From positions 62,001 to 126,000 of the forward strand of contig CALDDH010000004.1 in assembly GCA_937936465.1 (NCBI GenBank): a stretch of DNA of 64,000 nucleotides, in the 5' to 3' direction. Below are positions 10,917 to 21,332 of this stretch, one piece after another. The number at the start of each line of letters is the position of its first letter. The stretch's first letter is position 1. A model generated the notes under the pieces. That model was not told where the DNA came from. It saw nothing but the letters and a program-made list of their open reading frames with translations, and searched no databases. Origin of the DNA: an uncultured Mycoplasmatales bacterium. GTDB taxonomy: Bacteria > Bacillota_I > Bacilli_A > UBA3375. The position numbers and the translations under genes are program-made.

Positions 10917-11831
10917 TTAATATATTGTTTCTTTATAAAAGAATCCAGTTGAAAACTTTTTCTGTGGGTTATTTGTTTTAATTTCATTTAAGAAATCATT
11001 TTTATTATCTTGATATTTATTAGGGTTCTCAATTAAAAGCTTATATGCAATCAAATATGTAGCAATAATATCATTATAATTACTTTCAGTATAACCAAAT
11101 CCATCTATCTTTAAACCATCTATTAATTCAATATTTATTTTATCTAAATAATTAACCATACACAAATCATTTGAAGATAATATATGAGTACCTTGTTCAT
11201 TTTCAATTATTGGATAATATACTTTTCTTTCAGAATCAAAAAGAAAATAATCTTTTTGTTCAATATCTTTTTTTTGAAATTCTAAATAGTTATTTAATAA
11301 TTTTCTAACTGATTGATACATATATAAATGACCATGTAAATAAATAGATATTTGACTTTTTTTATTTTCAGCAATATGATGTATTTCATCAAGTGTTATT
11401 TCTTTAGCTAATTCTATACTTTGACATTCATTATCAAATGCAAATTTCGAAAATGATGTGTTTGTAATTGTAGTTTCTGTTATATATTCAAGTAATAAAT
11501 TTAGATTTTTAGATTTAACAATTGATAATACAGCTAAGTCAGAAAAAGTTACTCCATCAACACCATTATCATCAAGTTCTTTTAAAAAAAATTCTAATGA
11601 ATTTAAATCTCTATTATGCATTATTTTATTTACATTAACAAATAATTTTACATTATTTATACTAGTTAATTCAGCAGTTTTTTTGATTTGACTTAAATTA
11701 AATTCTCCAATATGTCTTAAACTATATTTATTTCCACCAATTACTAATCTATTCATTTGACTGTGGTAGTTAGTAACTAAGAACTTCGCATGTTCATAAT
11801 TAAATGCTGTTAAAATAAATTTTTTTTCCAT
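10917..11831 (-). CDS. Second U32 family protein (YrrN-like)
   Basis: A 304-aa shorter U32 paralogue paired with the 406-aa protein downstream. ELAKEITLDEIHHIAENKK and the HGHLYMY region parallel the larger protein. The cysteine-rich motif is missing: HGHLYMYQSV stands where HGAVCSSYSG would be. It therefore probably lacks an Fe-S site and acts as a partner rather than as the active subunit. The same long/short pair (YrrO/YrrN) exists in Bacillus. It lies 1 base from trmR and 9 bases from the larger U32 gene, so all three are co-translated. Confidence 0.8.
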   Translation of the reverse strand: MEKKFILTAFNYEHAKFLVTNYHSQMNRLVIGGNKYSLRHIGEFNLSQIKKTAELTSINNVKLFVNVNKIMHNRDLNSLEFFLKELDDNGVDGVTFSDLAVLSIVKSKNLNLLLEYITETTITNTSFSKFAFDNECQSIELAKEITLDEIHHIAENKKSQISIYLHGHLYMYQSVRKLLNNYLEFQKKDIEQKDYFLFDSERKVYYPIIENEQGTHILSSNDLCMVNYLDKINIELIDGLKIDGFGYTESNYNDIIATYLIAYKLLIENPNKYQDNKNDFLNEIKTNNPQKKFSTGFFYKETIY

Positions 11832-11832
11832 T

Positions 11833-12420
11833 TTATACCTTTCTCTTTAAAATTCCAATTCCATCACCTTCAGGAATGATTTTAAACTCATAATTATCTA
11901 ATTGTTTTATTTGATTAATAAAATTTTCAAGTTTCCTTACAAGTGCTCGAATATTACGTGAATGGTTACTCACAGCATCTGAAAAAACTAATCCATGAAA
12001 ATTTAAGTTATCAAAAATCATAATACCATCTTTTTTTAAATTATCAATATAATGATTAAAAAAATTATAGTATTGTGCTTTTGCTCCATCAATATATATA
12101 CAGTCATATTTCTTATCATTATCTATATTAATTTTTAATGCATCACCTAAAATTACATTTATTCTATTATCTAAATTAAATTTATTAACATTTGTTTTAG
12201 CAATATTATATAAGTCAATATTTCTTTCTATTGTATCGACATAACATTTCTCTTTTAAGCTGAAATTAATTGCTGAATATCCAATTGCTGTACCAATTTC
12301 TAATATAGTATTAATATGATGTTCTTTAATTAATTTAATGATGATTTCTAATCCTTCTTTTTCAATTATTGGAATTTTGTTTTCAACTGCATAGTTTTCT
12401 AATTCAATTAATTTGTGCAT
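11833..12420 (-). CDS. trmR: tRNA 5-hydroxyuridine O-methyltransferase
   Basis: A 195-aa class I SAM-dependent O-methyltransferase. Motif I is ILEIGTAIGYSAI. The acidic end of the second strand is in VDTIERN. YDCIYIDGAKAQYYNFF holds the metal-binding Asp, and GIMIFDNLNFHG holds further ligands. These are shared with the catechol-O-methyltransferase-like family that includes Bacillus TrmR (YrrM), which makes 5-methoxyuridine at tRNA position 34. Two U32 genes follow, which supports that substrate. The start overlaps the engB end by 17 bases. Confidence 0.88.
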   Translation of the reverse strand: MHKLIELENYAVENKIPIIEKEGLEIIIKLIKEHHINTILEIGTAIGYSAINFSLKEKCYVDTIERNIDLYNIAKTNVNKFNLDNRINVILGDALKINIDNDKKYDCIYIDGAKAQYYNFFNHYIDNLKKDGIMIFDNLNFHGLVFSDAVSNHSRNIRALVRKLENFINQIKQLDNYEFKIIPEGDGIGILKRKV

Positions 12421-13003
12421 TATTAATTAATTGATCAATTTCTAAATGAATTTTTTCAATATCAATCTTATTTTCAGATGAATAAAAGTATATTATTTGA
12501 TCATCTAATATATTCATTTCTTTCTTGATTAAAGCCTTTTGCTTATCTCTAGCAGTTATTTTTATTTTATCAACTTTTGTACAAATTATTAAAACTTGAA
12601 TTTGATAATATCTCAGAAAATCGAACATTATTAAATCATCTTTAGTTGGTCCAACTTTAAAATCAATTAATAGTATTGCAAAAACAAGATTATTTCTTTT
12701 TGTTAAATATTCTTCTATCATATTTCCAAATTCAACTCTTTTTTGTTTACTAACTTTTGCATATCCATATCCAGGAACATCGACTAAAGATATATCTTTA
12801 TTTACTTTGTAAAAATTAAGAGTCTGAGTCTTACCAGGATTAGATGAGATATAAGCTAACTTTTTTCTTTTACATAATTTATTAATAAACGTCGATTTCC
12901 CAACATTAGAACGACCTAAAAGAACAATTTCTTTTAGGTCATGTTGAGGATAAAATTTTTCTTCTACACATATTGTTAGTAATTCTGGATTATTAATTTC
13001 CAT
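12404..13003 (-). CDS. engB: Ribosome biogenesis GTP-binding protein EngB/YsxC
   Basis: A 199-aa TRAFAC GTPase required for late 50S subunit assembly. G1 is [13 protein letters not shown]2 lies in [14 protein letters not shown]3 is [11 protein letters not shown] and G4 is CTKVDKI. G5 appears as FYSSENK. The length is normal. Its ATG is embedded in the end of clpX (11-base overlap), with AAAAGGATAATG as the upstream signal. The order tig, clpX, engB is the same as in Bacillus, apart from the lon genes, which are absent here. Confidence 0.95.
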   Translation of the reverse strand: MEINNPELLTICVEEKFYPQHDLKEIVLLGRSNVGKSTFINKLCKRKKLAYISSNPGKTQTLNFYKVNKDISLVDVPGYGYAKVSKQKRVEFGNMIEEYLTKRNNLVFAILLIDFKVGPTKDDLIMFDFLRYYQIQVLIICTKVDKIKITARDKQKALIKKEMNILDDQIIYFYSSENKIDIEKIHLEIDQLINNAQIN

Positions 13004-14222
13004 TTTTCATTATCCTTTTTGGTTTTTCTTGTCCTAATACAGACTTTTTAGTAATCTTAATTTGTTTAAGGCCATCTGTTGTTGGTATTTCATACATTAA
13101 ATCTAAAACCATAGTTTCAATTATAGAATTCAATCCACGAGCACCAGTATTTTTATCGATTGCTATTTCAGCTATTTTATCAATGGCTGCTTTATCAAAT
13201 GATAATTTTACATTATCCATTTCAAATAATTTTTGATATTGTTTGACTAATGAATTTTTAGGTTCAGTTAATATAAATGCTAAATCTTTTTCATCTAATG
13301 GTTTTAAAGGAGCAATGTTGGAAATTCTACCAACAAATTCAGGTATTAATCCATAATCAATTATATCATCATGAATAATATTGTTTAAAACATTATCAAC
13401 TAATACTTTATTATTTTCACCTTTTGTATCAAAACCAATATTATTACCTTTGTGTCTTTTTTTAATTATTTCTTCCATACCTGGGAATGCTCCCCCAACA
13501 ATAAATAATATGTTACTTGTATTAACTTTAATCATTTCTTGATTAGGGTTTTTTCTTCCTAAACTTTCAGGAACAGCGGCTTCTGTTCCTTCCATTATTT
13601 TAAGTAAAGCTTGTTGGACACCTTCACCAGAAACATCACGTGTAATACTTACTCCACTTGATCTTTTAGCTATTTTATCAATTTCATCAATATAAATAAT
13701 TCCTTTTTCTGCAAGAGCAACATCACCTTTGGCATTGTCAATAAGTCTTGTTAAAATAGTCTCAACATCATCTCCAACATAACCGGCTTCTGTAAGTGAA
13801 GTTGCATCAGCAATCGCAAATGGTAAATTCAATGTTTTTGCTAAAGTCTTAGCAAGCAAAGTTTTACCAACACCTGTCGATCCTAGTAATAGAACATTAT
13901 TTTTATCTAATTCAATTTCATTATCTTTATTATTATTAATTAATCTTTTATAATGATTATAAACAGCAACAGATAAAACTTTTTTAGCTTTATCTTGACC
14001 AATAACATGTTTATCTAATTCTAACTTCAATAAATTAGGTTTCATAATATTAAAGTTATCTATTAATTTATCTTCAGTTTTATTATTTTCTGCTGTTAAA
14101 ACATTATAGGCATTATCAATACATATATCACATATAAATACTTGTGGTCCTGCCACTAAATGTTTAACTTCTTCTTGCTTTCTTCCACAGAATTCACAAA
14201 AATTAAGATTATTAACACTCAT
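12993..14222 (-). CDS. clpX: ATP-dependent Clp protease ATP-binding subunit ClpX
   Basis: A 409-aa AAA+ unfoldase feeding substrates to ClpP. The N-terminal zinc-binding domain has four cysteines (CEFC near residue 9, CDIC near residue 31). Walker A is [13 protein letters not shown], Walker B is [11 protein letters not shown], and sensor 2 is [10 protein letters not shown]. The IGF loop in KGNNIGFD is the ClpP-docking tripeptide, so a ClpP must be encoded elsewhere. It follows tig by 11 bases. Motifs and length are fully canonical. Confidence 0.97.
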   Translation of the reverse strand: MSVNNLNFCEFCGRKQEEVKHLVAGPQVFICDICIDNAYNVLTAENNKTEDKLIDNFNIMKPNLLKLELDKHVIGQDKAKKVLSVAVYNHYKRLINNNKDNEIELDKNNVLLLGSTGVGKTLLAKTLAKTLNLPFAIADATSLTEAGYVGDDVETILTRLIDNAKGDVALAEKGIIYIDEIDKIAKRSSGVSITRDVSGEGVQQALLKIMEGTEAAVPESLGRKNPNQEMIKVNTSNILFIVGGAFPGMEEIIKKRHKGNNIGFDTKGENNKVLVDNVLNNIIHDDIIDYGLIPEFVGRISNIAPLKPLDEKDLAFILTEPKNSLVKQYQKLFEMDNVKLSFDKAAIDKIAEIAIDKNTGARGLNSIIETMVLDLMYEIPTTDGLKQIKITKKSVLGQEKPKRIMKNGN

Positions 14223-14233
14223 TTTACTCCTTA

Positions 14234-15511
14234 TTATCCAATAATTTTATTGTAGGCTTTTTGATAATTTATTTCATTAATAATTTTATCTTCTCCACCA
14301 ATCATTTCAATTACTTTATCTTCTTCTAAGTTATATACTTCAGAAAATTCTGATACTTTTTTAGCTATTTCATCTTTAGATACTTTTTCTTCAATTGTTT
14401 TCATAACTGTTGATATAATTAACATTTCTTCAACTTTTCTTTTTGATTCTTTATCAATATCAGCACGCAATTGTTCTTCATTCATACCTAACATAGACAT
14501 GTAAGTTTCAAAATCAATTCCTTGCGTACTAATTTGTTTTTTAAAGTTTTCAATTGTTATGTCTGTTTCTTGCTTGATCATTGCTTTTGGTACAGTAAAA
14601 TTGCAATCTTCAATAATTGCTGTAAAAATTTGACGATTATAGTCATTTAATACTTCAGAATCTTTTTTAGTTTTTAAATCTTTTTTAATAACTTTTTTAA
14701 ATTCATCTTCAGTTTTCACATCATATTCTAATTCTTTTAATAATTCTTCAGTAATTGCTGGAACCATCAATGTTTTAATTTCATGAATTTTACACTTAAA
14801 GATTGCCTCTTTACCTTTTAAATTTTCAGCATGATAATCATCTGGGAAATTAACTTTAACATCTTTATCATCACCAGCTGACATTCCAATTAATTGTTCT
14901 TCAAATCCTGGAATAAAACTATTTGATCCAATTACAAGTTCATGATTTTCAGCTTTTCCACCATCAAATGCAACACCATCAATAAACCCTTCAAAATCAA
15001 AAATTACTGTATCATTATTTTCAACAGTTCCTTCTGTTTTTAAATCATATGTTGATTTATCTTTTAAAAGTATACTTATTTCAGCATCAATATCAGCTGC
15101 AGTTACAGTTGACTTTCCTTTTTTAATTCCTTTTTTAATTAATTCATAATCACCAACTTCAATTTCTGGCATTAATTCAACAGTTCCAGAAACTTCTAAT
15201 CCTTCGGATGAAATTTTTGCATTCATCCAATCAAATTCAGGAGATGCTACAACATCTAATTCATTTTTAGTAATTAGTTTTGGATAAACATCATTTAAAG
15301 CTAAATCTGATGCAGTTGGATATAAGCTTTCTTCACCATATTTTTTCATGAAAATTGCTTTAGGCATTTTTCCTTTTCTAAATCCTGATGCTTCTACCTT
15401 TTGTACTTCTTGATTAAATGCTTCTTCAAGATGTTTTGCAAATTCCTTACCTGTTAATGATATAAATATATCTGCTTTTGCGTTCTCTATCTTTTCTACT
15501 TTTAATTTCAT
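14234..15511 (-). CDS. tig: Trigger factor
   Basis: A 425-aa ribosome-associated chaperone and peptidyl-prolyl isomerase. The N-terminal ribosome-binding domain carries the signature [17 protein letters not shown] (residues 43-59). The FKBP-like PPIase domain is around residues 160-245 ([20 protein letters not shown]). The C-terminal arms are helical and rich in Lys and Glu. The ATG follows TGGAGG on the minus strand. It is first in a chaperone/protease block with clpX. Confidence 0.96.
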   Translation of the reverse strand: MKLKVEKIENAKADIFISLTGKEFAKHLEEAFNQEVQKVEASGFRKGKMPKAIFMKKYGEESLYPTASDLALNDVYPKLITKNELDVVASPEFDWMNAKISSEGLEVSGTVELMPEIEVGDYELIKKGIKKGKSTVTAADIDAEISILLKDKSTYDLKTEGTVENNDTVIFDFEGFIDGVAFDGGKAENHELVIGSNSFIPGFEEQLIGMSAGDDKDVKVNFPDDYHAENLKGKEAIFKCKIHEIKTLMVPAITEELLKELEYDVKTEDEFKKVIKKDLKTKKDSEVLNDYNRQIFTAIIEDCNFTVPKAMIKQETDITIENFKKQISTQGIDFETYMSMLGMNEEQLRADIDKESKRKVEEMLIISTVMKTIEEKVSKDEIAKKVSEFSEVYNLEEDKVIEMIGGEDKIINEINYQKAYNKIIG

Positions 15512-15521
15512 ATTTCCTCCA

Positions 15522-16649
15522 TTAATTATTTAGTAATGCCATTTCAATTAATATTAATTCATCTTGAACATCTTGTTCTTGTAAATTAAATACCTTCTCT
15601 ATTATAACATTAAATTGACTTTTAAAATTGTTATTACTAATAAAATATAAAAAAGCACAAATTATTGTATCTTTACTTTTTTTAGTTGGGATTAAAATGG
15701 GAAATGTTCTGGCGTACAGAAATTCAAATTTTTCCTCAGCTTCTTGTAAAAACTTACTATCTAATTGTTGACTTTTGTATAATCGATTAAACTTTTCTTT
15801 AATATCATTTTGTGTATTTCTTTCAAATATATTTTTTAGCTCTGATATATAACCAGTATACTCATCAGTTTCATTGGCTAAATAATGAACTTTCACATTG
15901 CCAATTACTTTATGTGTATACAGCTTATAAAATGCATAAAGAATTTGATTTTTAATTGCAAATGGTACATATTCATTAATTAAAATACTTTTATACATTT
16001 TACTTTTTAATAAATAAAGATATAAAGGTATATCAGATTCATTTGTGTTTAATATTTTGAAGATGGATTCAACTAAAGAAAATATTTTCTTTTGATCTTC
16101 CACTAATGCATCGTTAATTTGTTTTGCTATTTCATAATACTCTTGAATTAATGTTTTAAATTGATGATCTAATTTTTCAATTGATACACCTTTTTCATAA
16201 TATTCAATAAAGAAATCATGTTCCAAACTGTTAAATGGTAAGAAACTTAAGAATGCTGATTTTGTTTTATCATTTGGTTTAATAACATCTAAAAATTCTT
16301 TTACTTCTTGATCAATTATATCTATACTAGATTCAGACTCTTTCTCAGAACTGTCTTTACCATTTTTTAATTGATTATATACACCAACAATAACTTTTCT
16401 AAACTCATCATTAAGATCTTTTTTAGCAAGCATTTTCTCACACTTATCAATTGCTTGATCAACACGATTGGTATTTGAAAAAATTATTATATAAGCATAA
16501 TTAAGCATATTTTGATCAATATCTTTTTTAAACTTAACAGAAAAATTAAGTAATTTTTCTACTCGGTTATATTCATATTTTTCTAACAATGAGAATGCAT
16601 TAAAATATGAATCATCTACTATTTTTTTAATAACTATTATTTTATTCAT
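15522..16649 (-). CDS. Helical protein of unknown function, possibly TPR-like (YsoA position)
   Basis: A 375-aa predicted soluble, almost wholly alpha-helical protein. The N-terminal 110 residues contain helix pairs such as YAYIIIFSNTNRVDQAIDKC that resemble tetratricopeptide repeats. A Ser/Glu-rich linker (near KDSSEKESESSI) leads to a second helical domain. Bacillus subtilis has a TPR protein, YsoA, at the same place next to tig, so this may be its counterpart. The sequence similarity is not strong enough to be sure. No membrane segment or enzymatic motif is seen. It overlaps yvcK by 8 bases and precedes tig by 10, so it belongs to that operon. Confidence 0.6.
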   Translation of the reverse strand: MNKIIVIKKIVDDSYFNAFSLLEKYEYNRVEKLLNFSVKFKKDIDQNMLNYAYIIIFSNTNRVDQAIDKCEKMLAKKDLNDEFRKVIVGVYNQLKNGKDSSEKESESSIDIIDQEVKEFLDVIKPNDKTKSAFLSFLPFNSLEHDFFIEYYEKGVSIEKLDHQFKTLIQEYYEIAKQINDALVEDQKKIFSLVESIFKILNTNESDIPLYLYLLKSKMYKSILINEYVPFAIKNQILYAFYKLYTHKVIGNVKVHYLANETDEYTGYISELKNIFERNTQNDIKEKFNRLYKSQQLDSKFLQEAEEKFEFLYARTFPILIPTKKSKDTIICAFLYFISNNNFKSQFNVIIEKVFNLQEQDVQDELILIEMALLNN

Positions 16650-17592
16650 AATTTCCTTTAAAAATTTTTATTAAATCATTTTTGATTTTTTTTGAATCAT
16701 GCCTTATGTGTCCATCACTTGATATTTTCAAATATTTATTAACTATTATTTTTATTTTATCTTGATTTATATTTTGCAAATCTAAATTAACTATCTTTGC
16801 TTCTTCTTCAATATAATCATTTATAATTTTTTGATCAATTTCAATATCATTATTATTTACAAGTACATAATCTATAATATCTTCTTCAAAATATTGATTA
16901 ATTGCATTAATATGATCTGATACTTTAAAGTTATCTGTTTCACCTTTTTCAGTCATAATATTATTAATATAAATGATTTTTGCTTTTAATTTTGGTAATA
17001 TATCTAACATATTATCAAATACAAGATTTGATATTATTGATGTGAACAATGATCCTGTGGATAAAACAATGAAATCTGCTTCTATTAATGTATCAATTAT
17101 TTTTTTAGAAGCTAATTCATGATTTTTATAAAATATTTTTTTAATTTTACTGTTATACTTTACAATTTCTCTTTCTCCTTCAATTACTTGACCATCTTCC
17201 ATTAAAGCACTAATATGAACAGATTTATTGCTTATAGGATATATTTTTTTTGTAACATTTAACATTTGACAATATTTATCAACTGCTATTTCAAAGTCTT
17301 GTTCAATGTTTGTTAATGCAGTTATAATTAGATTTCCAATTGTATGATATTCAATGTTTTCATCAAATCGATAATTCATTAATTCTTCAATGTTTTCATC
17401 ATTTGATAAAGCAATGATTGCACGTCTTAAATCACCCACTGCAGGTATATCATAATAATTTCTTATTTTACCTGTAGAACCACCATTATCAGATGTTGTA
17501 ACAACTACTGTTAAATCAACCTCTAAATCTTTTAAACTTTCTAACAAATAAGTTAATCCTGTTCCTCCACCAAACATTATTACTTTTTTCAT
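16642..17592 (-). CDS. yvcK: Gluconeogenesis factor YvcK/GlmR
   Basis: A 316-aa CofD-like protein. The nucleotide-sugar binding loop MFGGGTGLTYLLESL starts the protein, VVTTSDNGGSTGKIR follows, and DLRRAIIALS is the third family motif. In Bacillus it binds UDP-GlcNAc and stimulates GlmS, adjusting carbon flow to cell-envelope sugars during gluconeogenic growth. Three Met codons lie within 12 bases. The GGAG at 17599-17602 fits only the third (17592) with a 6-base spacing, so that start is used. The gene opens a run that ends at the regulator at 2493. Confidence 0.9.
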   Translation of the reverse strand: MKKVIMFGGGTGLTYLLESLKDLEVDLTVVVTTSDNGGSTGKIRNYYDIPAVGDLRRAIIALSNDENIEELMNYRFDENIEYHTIGNLIITALTNIEQDFEIAVDKYCQMLNVTKKIYPISNKSVHISALMEDGQVIEGEREIVKYNSKIKKIFYKNHELASKKIIDTLIEADFIVLSTGSLFTSIISNLVFDNMLDILPKLKAKIIYINNIMTEKGETDNFKVSDHINAINQYFEEDIIDYVLVNNNDIEIDQKIINDYIEEEAKIVNLDLQNINQDKIKIIVNKYLKISSDGHIRHDSKKIKNDLIKIFKGNYE

Positions 17593-17613
17593 TTTCATCT
17601 CCATTTATAAATA

Positions 17614-17640
17614 AAACAAAAAGCAACCTAATGGTTGCTT
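17614..17640 (-). terminator. Intrinsic terminator after cspA
   Basis: On the minus strand AAGCAACC pairs with GGTTGCTT across a 4-base loop (17621-17640) and is followed by TTTGTTTT. It lies 33 bases after the cspA stop, making cspA a single-gene transcript and separating it from yvcK. Confidence 0.9.
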
Positions 17641-17673
17641 ATTTGAATTTATTTTAAACATTATGCTACGTTA

Positions 17674-17871
17674 TTATCTTTTTCTAACGCCAGCAGCTTG
17701 TTTACCTTTTTCATTTTCAATAATATCGAAGTCAACCTCTTCGCCTTCTTCTAAACTTTTGTATCCATCACTTTCAATACTTGAAAAATGAACAAAGTAA
17801 TCATTATTTTCTGAATCTGTTAAGAATCCATAACCTTTTTGGTTATCAAACCATTTTACTGTACCTATCAT
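17674..17871 (-). CDS. Cold shock protein (CspA/CspB family)
   Basis: A 65-aa single OB-fold protein that binds single-stranded nucleic acid and melts RNA structure. RNP1 is KGYGFLT and RNP2 is YFVHFSSI. GTVKWFDNQKGYG is the family signature. Length is exact for the family. It has its own promoter, about 110 bases of untranslated leader, the strong AAAAGGAG site and its own terminator. This isolated arrangement is typical of genes controlled through leader structure at low temperature. Confidence 0.96.
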   Translation of the reverse strand: MIGTVKWFDNQKGYGFLTDSENNDYFVHFSSIESDGYKSLEEGEEVDFDIIENEKGKQAAGVRKR

Positions 17872-18042
17872 TAGTACTCCTTTTCGTGTTATTTATGTAT
17901 AAAATAATTCTCATCACAAATGTTCATAAGTAATAATAACATCCTATCGAAAACCACTTTGATCCCAATTACATTTATACTAATTATATTATAACATATT
18001 ATTTAAAATAAATCAATTTATTATACATAAATATAATGATTA
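17872..18042 (-). promoter_or_regulatory. cspA promoter and long 5' leader
   Basis: TTGATT (18011-18016) and TATAAT (17989-17994) on the minus strand are spaced by 16 bases. Transcription would begin near 17982, leaving a leader of about 110 bases before the cspA ATG. The leader contains the more GC-rich patch GATCAAAGTGGTTTTCGATA, which could fold (GATC and GGTTTTCGAT partly pair) and act as a temperature-sensitive leader as in other csp genes. That function is inferred. Confidence 0.65.
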
Positions 18043-19200
18043 TTATTTTAAAACACCATACGTTAATACTTCAATTGTTTTAAAACATTCTAATATTTCA
18101 TCTTTATCTATATTCTTAATTTTTTCAATTATATTATCAAACTCTAACTCTTCTCCATTAACATAATTATTATTTACAATATTATTTTGTAGACCAAATG
18201 AATCACTATGCATTTTCAATTCAGATATATAATTTATTTTTGAACTTATAAATTCATCATCAAAATAACCAGCTTGTAATTTTTCAATGATTAAATTTAT
18301 TTGTTTAAATATTTTATCAATGTTGTCAACATTAACACCACCATTAATCGTAATTAAATTTTTAGCTTGTACACTACTCCTAATATTATAACTATAGTTC
18401 ATTTGTTCCCGAATTATCTTAAATAATTTTGATGAAACATCTCCACCCAAAATTGAATTGACAATAATCATATGACTACTACTTGGAACATTTATTTTTA
18501 ATGGAATTGATATATAAGCTTGTTTTAATGATTTATTAATTACAATATTTTCAGTATTTTTAAATTCATTTATTTTAATATCAATTTCTCCATCATTTAA
18601 ATCAATTGGTAAATCAAACTTTTCATAATTTGATGAAAATAAATATCCATTTGCATTTTTAATTTGATTAATAATGGGTTGTAAGTCATTAATCTTAACA
18701 ACTTTTAAATATTCTTTTATTTCAGTAATTTTAATTTGATATGGATCTTCACTAATTGATTCAATTACTTCAAGTTTAATTGAATTCTGTCTACTTTCCA
18801 AATAACTATCAATAATTAATTTATACTCATCAAGAATTTGATTAAATGTTGCTTGCTCAATTTCTTTTGAAACTAGAAAATTATTAAAGACACTCGTAAT
18901 TTGATCTTCAATTTTATTTGGTAAAAATTTTTCATTTATAAATTCAAGATTGTAACTTACTTTATTAAAATTTTGTACTTCAGATATTTTAATGAAAATT
19001 TTAGCATCATAACATGCAAGCATTTCAGATGTAAATTCTTTTTTTGTATAATACTCTGATGCTAAGTTCATTGCCATTGCAAATAATTGTAAATTCACAC
19101 TATCATATTTACTTTTTTTTTCAATAAACTTAGCAACAATTAATTTTTTAGATTTAGATGTTTCATTAATAACACTATATTCATTATTGTTTTTCTTCAT
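18043..19200 (-). CDS. Inactive M16 peptidase-like protein (YmfF-like)
   Basis: A 385-aa protein with the fold features of M16 (insulinase/MPP) peptidases. The C-terminal half has VNSILGGDVSSKLFKIIREQMNYSYNI, which is the usual 'large family signature' around the Arg-Tyr substrate site (consensus GG-SSRLF--IREk--L-Y). The N-terminal zinc motif HxxEH is absent, so this copy cannot cut peptides by itself. In Bacillus, two such proteins (YmfF, YmfH) are encoded next to spoIIIE, and one of them lacks the motif. The present gene overlaps ftsK/spoIIIE by 17 bases in the same neighbourhood. Confidence 0.78.
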   Translation of the reverse strand: MKKNNNEYSVINETSKSKKLIVAKFIEKKSKYDSVNLQLFAMAMNLASEYYTKKEFTSEMLACYDAKIFIKISEVQNFNKVSYNLEFINEKFLPNKIEDQITSVFNNFLVSKEIEQATFNQILDEYKLIIDSYLESRQNSIKLEVIESISEDPYQIKITEIKEYLKVVKINDLQPIINQIKNANGYLFSSNYEKFDLPIDLNDGEIDIKINEFKNTENIVINKSLKQAYISIPLKINVPSSSHMIIVNSILGGDVSSKLFKIIREQMNYSYNIRSSVQAKNLITINGGVNVDNIDKIFKQINLIIEKLQAGYFDDEFISSKINYISELKMHSDSFGLQNNIVNNNYVNGEELEFDNIIEKIKNIDKDEILECFKTIEVLTYGVLK

Positions 19201-21325
19201 TTTTTTTCCTCTCTGGTATATGAATTATTTGTCGTGCCTTTGTTCCACATGCAGGGCCAACTACGCCTCCATCTTCTAATTGATCCATGATTGTATTAGC
19301 TCTATTAAATCCTATTTTTAGCTTTCTTTGTAACATTGATGTTGATGCACCTTTTTCATTCTCAAGTAAATCAATTGCATCCCAATAATATGCATCTTGT
19401 TCACTTATTTTATTTATATTTTCTAACGAATCAGAAAATTCTTTTTTATCTCTTTCACTTGTATCACTATTATTATCAATAATAAAATTAGTTATTTTTG
19501 TAATTTCTTCATCTGATAAATATGTTCCTTGTATTCTATTTAAAATATTTTTCCCATTTTCAGATAAAAGCATATCACCTTTACCTAGTAATTTTTCTGC
19601 GCCTTGTACATCTAAAATAGTTCTTGAATCAATTCCTGAAGACACACCAAAGGCGATTCTAGTCGGTATATTAGCTTTGATCAAACCAGTTATCACATCT
19701 GTTGATGGTCTTTGAGTTGCAACAATCAAATGGATTCCAGCAGCTCTAGCCATTTGTGCCAACCTTGCAATCGTTGTCTCAACTTGACTTGATGCAACCA
19801 TCATTAAATCAGCCAACTCATCAATAATGACTACAATATATGGTAATTTTTTAAAATGAAGGTAATTATTATCTTTTATTTTCTTATTAAAACTTTCAAT
19901 GTTCCTTGTATTAGTCTGAGCAAACATCTCATAACGCTCTTCCATTTCTAACACCATTTTATTTAAAACTATTGCAGCTTTTTTAGGTTCAGTTACTACC
20001 GGTGTTAATAAATGTGGTATTCCATTATAAGGCGTTAATTCAACTTTTTTCGGATCAATCATTATCATTTTGACTTCATCAGGACTAGCTTTTAATAAAA
20101 TAGATACAATAATTGAATTAATACAAACAGATTTACCACTTCCCGTAGCACCCGCCACTAATAAATGTGGTGCTTTATCAAGGTCAAGAAAAATAGATTT
20201 ACCTGTTATATCTTTACCTAAACCCACTTGCAATTTATGATTAACTTTATTAAATGGTGATTCTAAAACTTCTTTTAAACCAACCATCATTAATTTTTGA
20301 TTGGGAATTTCAATCCCAACTGCAGCTTTACCTGGTATTGGTGCTTCAATCCTAACAGTTTCTGCTGCTAGTGCTAAGGCTAAATCATTTGAGAGTGAGG
20401 AAAATTTACTAACTTTAGTCCCCATTTCTGGTTCTAATTCATATTTTGTAATATTAGGACCAATCTTAATATTAGAAATATTAGCTTTTAAATTAAAACT
20501 TTTTAATGTTTTTTCCAATATATGGGCATTATCTTCTGCTAGTTTTTTTAAATCATTCATTTTTTCTGAATTATTTTCTAATTTATTTAATAAGTTAATA
20601 TTCGGTAACTTATAATCAACTTGAAGATCTATATTATCAAAATTATTATTTTTTATTTCTTCATTCATTGTTTCAATTGAGAACATATTACTATTGATAT
20701 CAGCTGTGTCTTTTTCAATGTAAACACCATATAATTCTTCAGCTGTTTTATCCTTATTATCAAATTCATTTTTATTTTCTTTTTTTCTTTTTTTATTCTT
20801 TTTTGGTTTTTTACTTTTTTTATTTGATATACTTATTAATTTATTCCAATTTAAATTAATTATAAATGTCAAACCAATTATAAATGTAGAAATTGAAATC
20901 AACCAAATACCAAAATTACCAAATAATGTAAATAAAGGTGTATATAAAATGTATCCTAATATACCACCATCAATGATATTTTTTATTGGTAATGATTGGT
21001 TAAACTTATCAAAAGAAACATTATTTTCTAAGATATTAAAATAATAATTATTAATTAATAAAAAAATAGAAAAAACTATTAATAAAAGACCCCATATTTT
21101 TTTTTGTTTATAAAAAATAAATTGTTTATTTAATATAGTTGTGATACTAATAACAATTAAAAATATATAAAGTAAATATGTTATATCACCAAAGAGATAT
21201 AACATTATATTATTTATTATTTCACCAACCAGTCCGGCTTGAATTAAACCAAATGAAGCAATAACTAAAATTACACTAGATATCCATCTCTTAATATTTG
21301 ATTCTTTTTTTTTTCTTCGACCCAT
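19184..21325 (-). CDS. DNA translocase FtsK/SpoIIIE
   Basis: A 713-aa membrane-anchored DNA pump that clears chromosomes from the division septum. Four hydrophobic segments fall in residues 15-160. A Lys-rich linker (about 175-200) follows, then the motor domain with Walker A VAGATGSGKSVCIN, Walker B YIVVIIDELADLMM and ATQRPSTDVITG. The C-terminal winged-helix gamma domain (SMLQRKLKIGFNRA) reads KOPS/SRS sequences. AGGAG lies 4 bases before the ATG at 21325 and overlaps the RNase J stop, so this start is preferred over one 13 codons upstream. It probably activates the Xer recombinase encoded at 7020-7895. Confidence 0.94.
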   Translation of the reverse strand: MGRRKKKESNIKRWISSVILVIASFGLIQAGLVGEIINNIMLYLFGDITYLLYIFLIVISITTILNKQFIFYKQKKIWGLLLIVFSIFLLINNYYFNILENNVSFDKFNQSLPIKNIIDGGILGYILYTPLFTLFGNFGIWLISISTFIIGLTFIINLNWNKLISISNKKSKKPKKNKKRKKENKNEFDNKDKTAEELYGVYIEKDTADINSNMFSIETMNEEIKNNNFDNIDLQVDYKLPNINLLNKLENNSEKMNDLKKLAEDNAHILEKTLKSFNLKANISNIKIGPNITKYELEPEMGTKVSKFSSLSNDLALALAAETVRIEAPIPGKAAVGIEIPNQKLMMVGLKEVLESPFNKVNHKLQVGLGKDITGKSIFLDLDKAPHLLVAGATGSGKSVCINSIIVSILLKASPDEVKMIMIDPKKVELTPYNGIPHLLTPVVTEPKKAAIVLNKMVLEMEERYEMFAQTNTRNIESFNKKIKDNNYLHFKKLPYIVVIIDELADLMMVASSQVETTIARLAQMARAAGIHLIVATQRPSTDVITGLIKANIPTRIAFGVSSGIDSRTILDVQGAEKLLGKGDMLLSENGKNILNRIQGTYLSDEEITKITNFIIDNNSDTSERDKKEFSDSLENINKISEQDAYYWDAIDLLENEKGASTSMLQRKLKIGFNRANTIMDQLEDGGVVGPACGTKARQIIHIPERKKNEEKQ

Positions 21326-21332
21326 TTCACTC

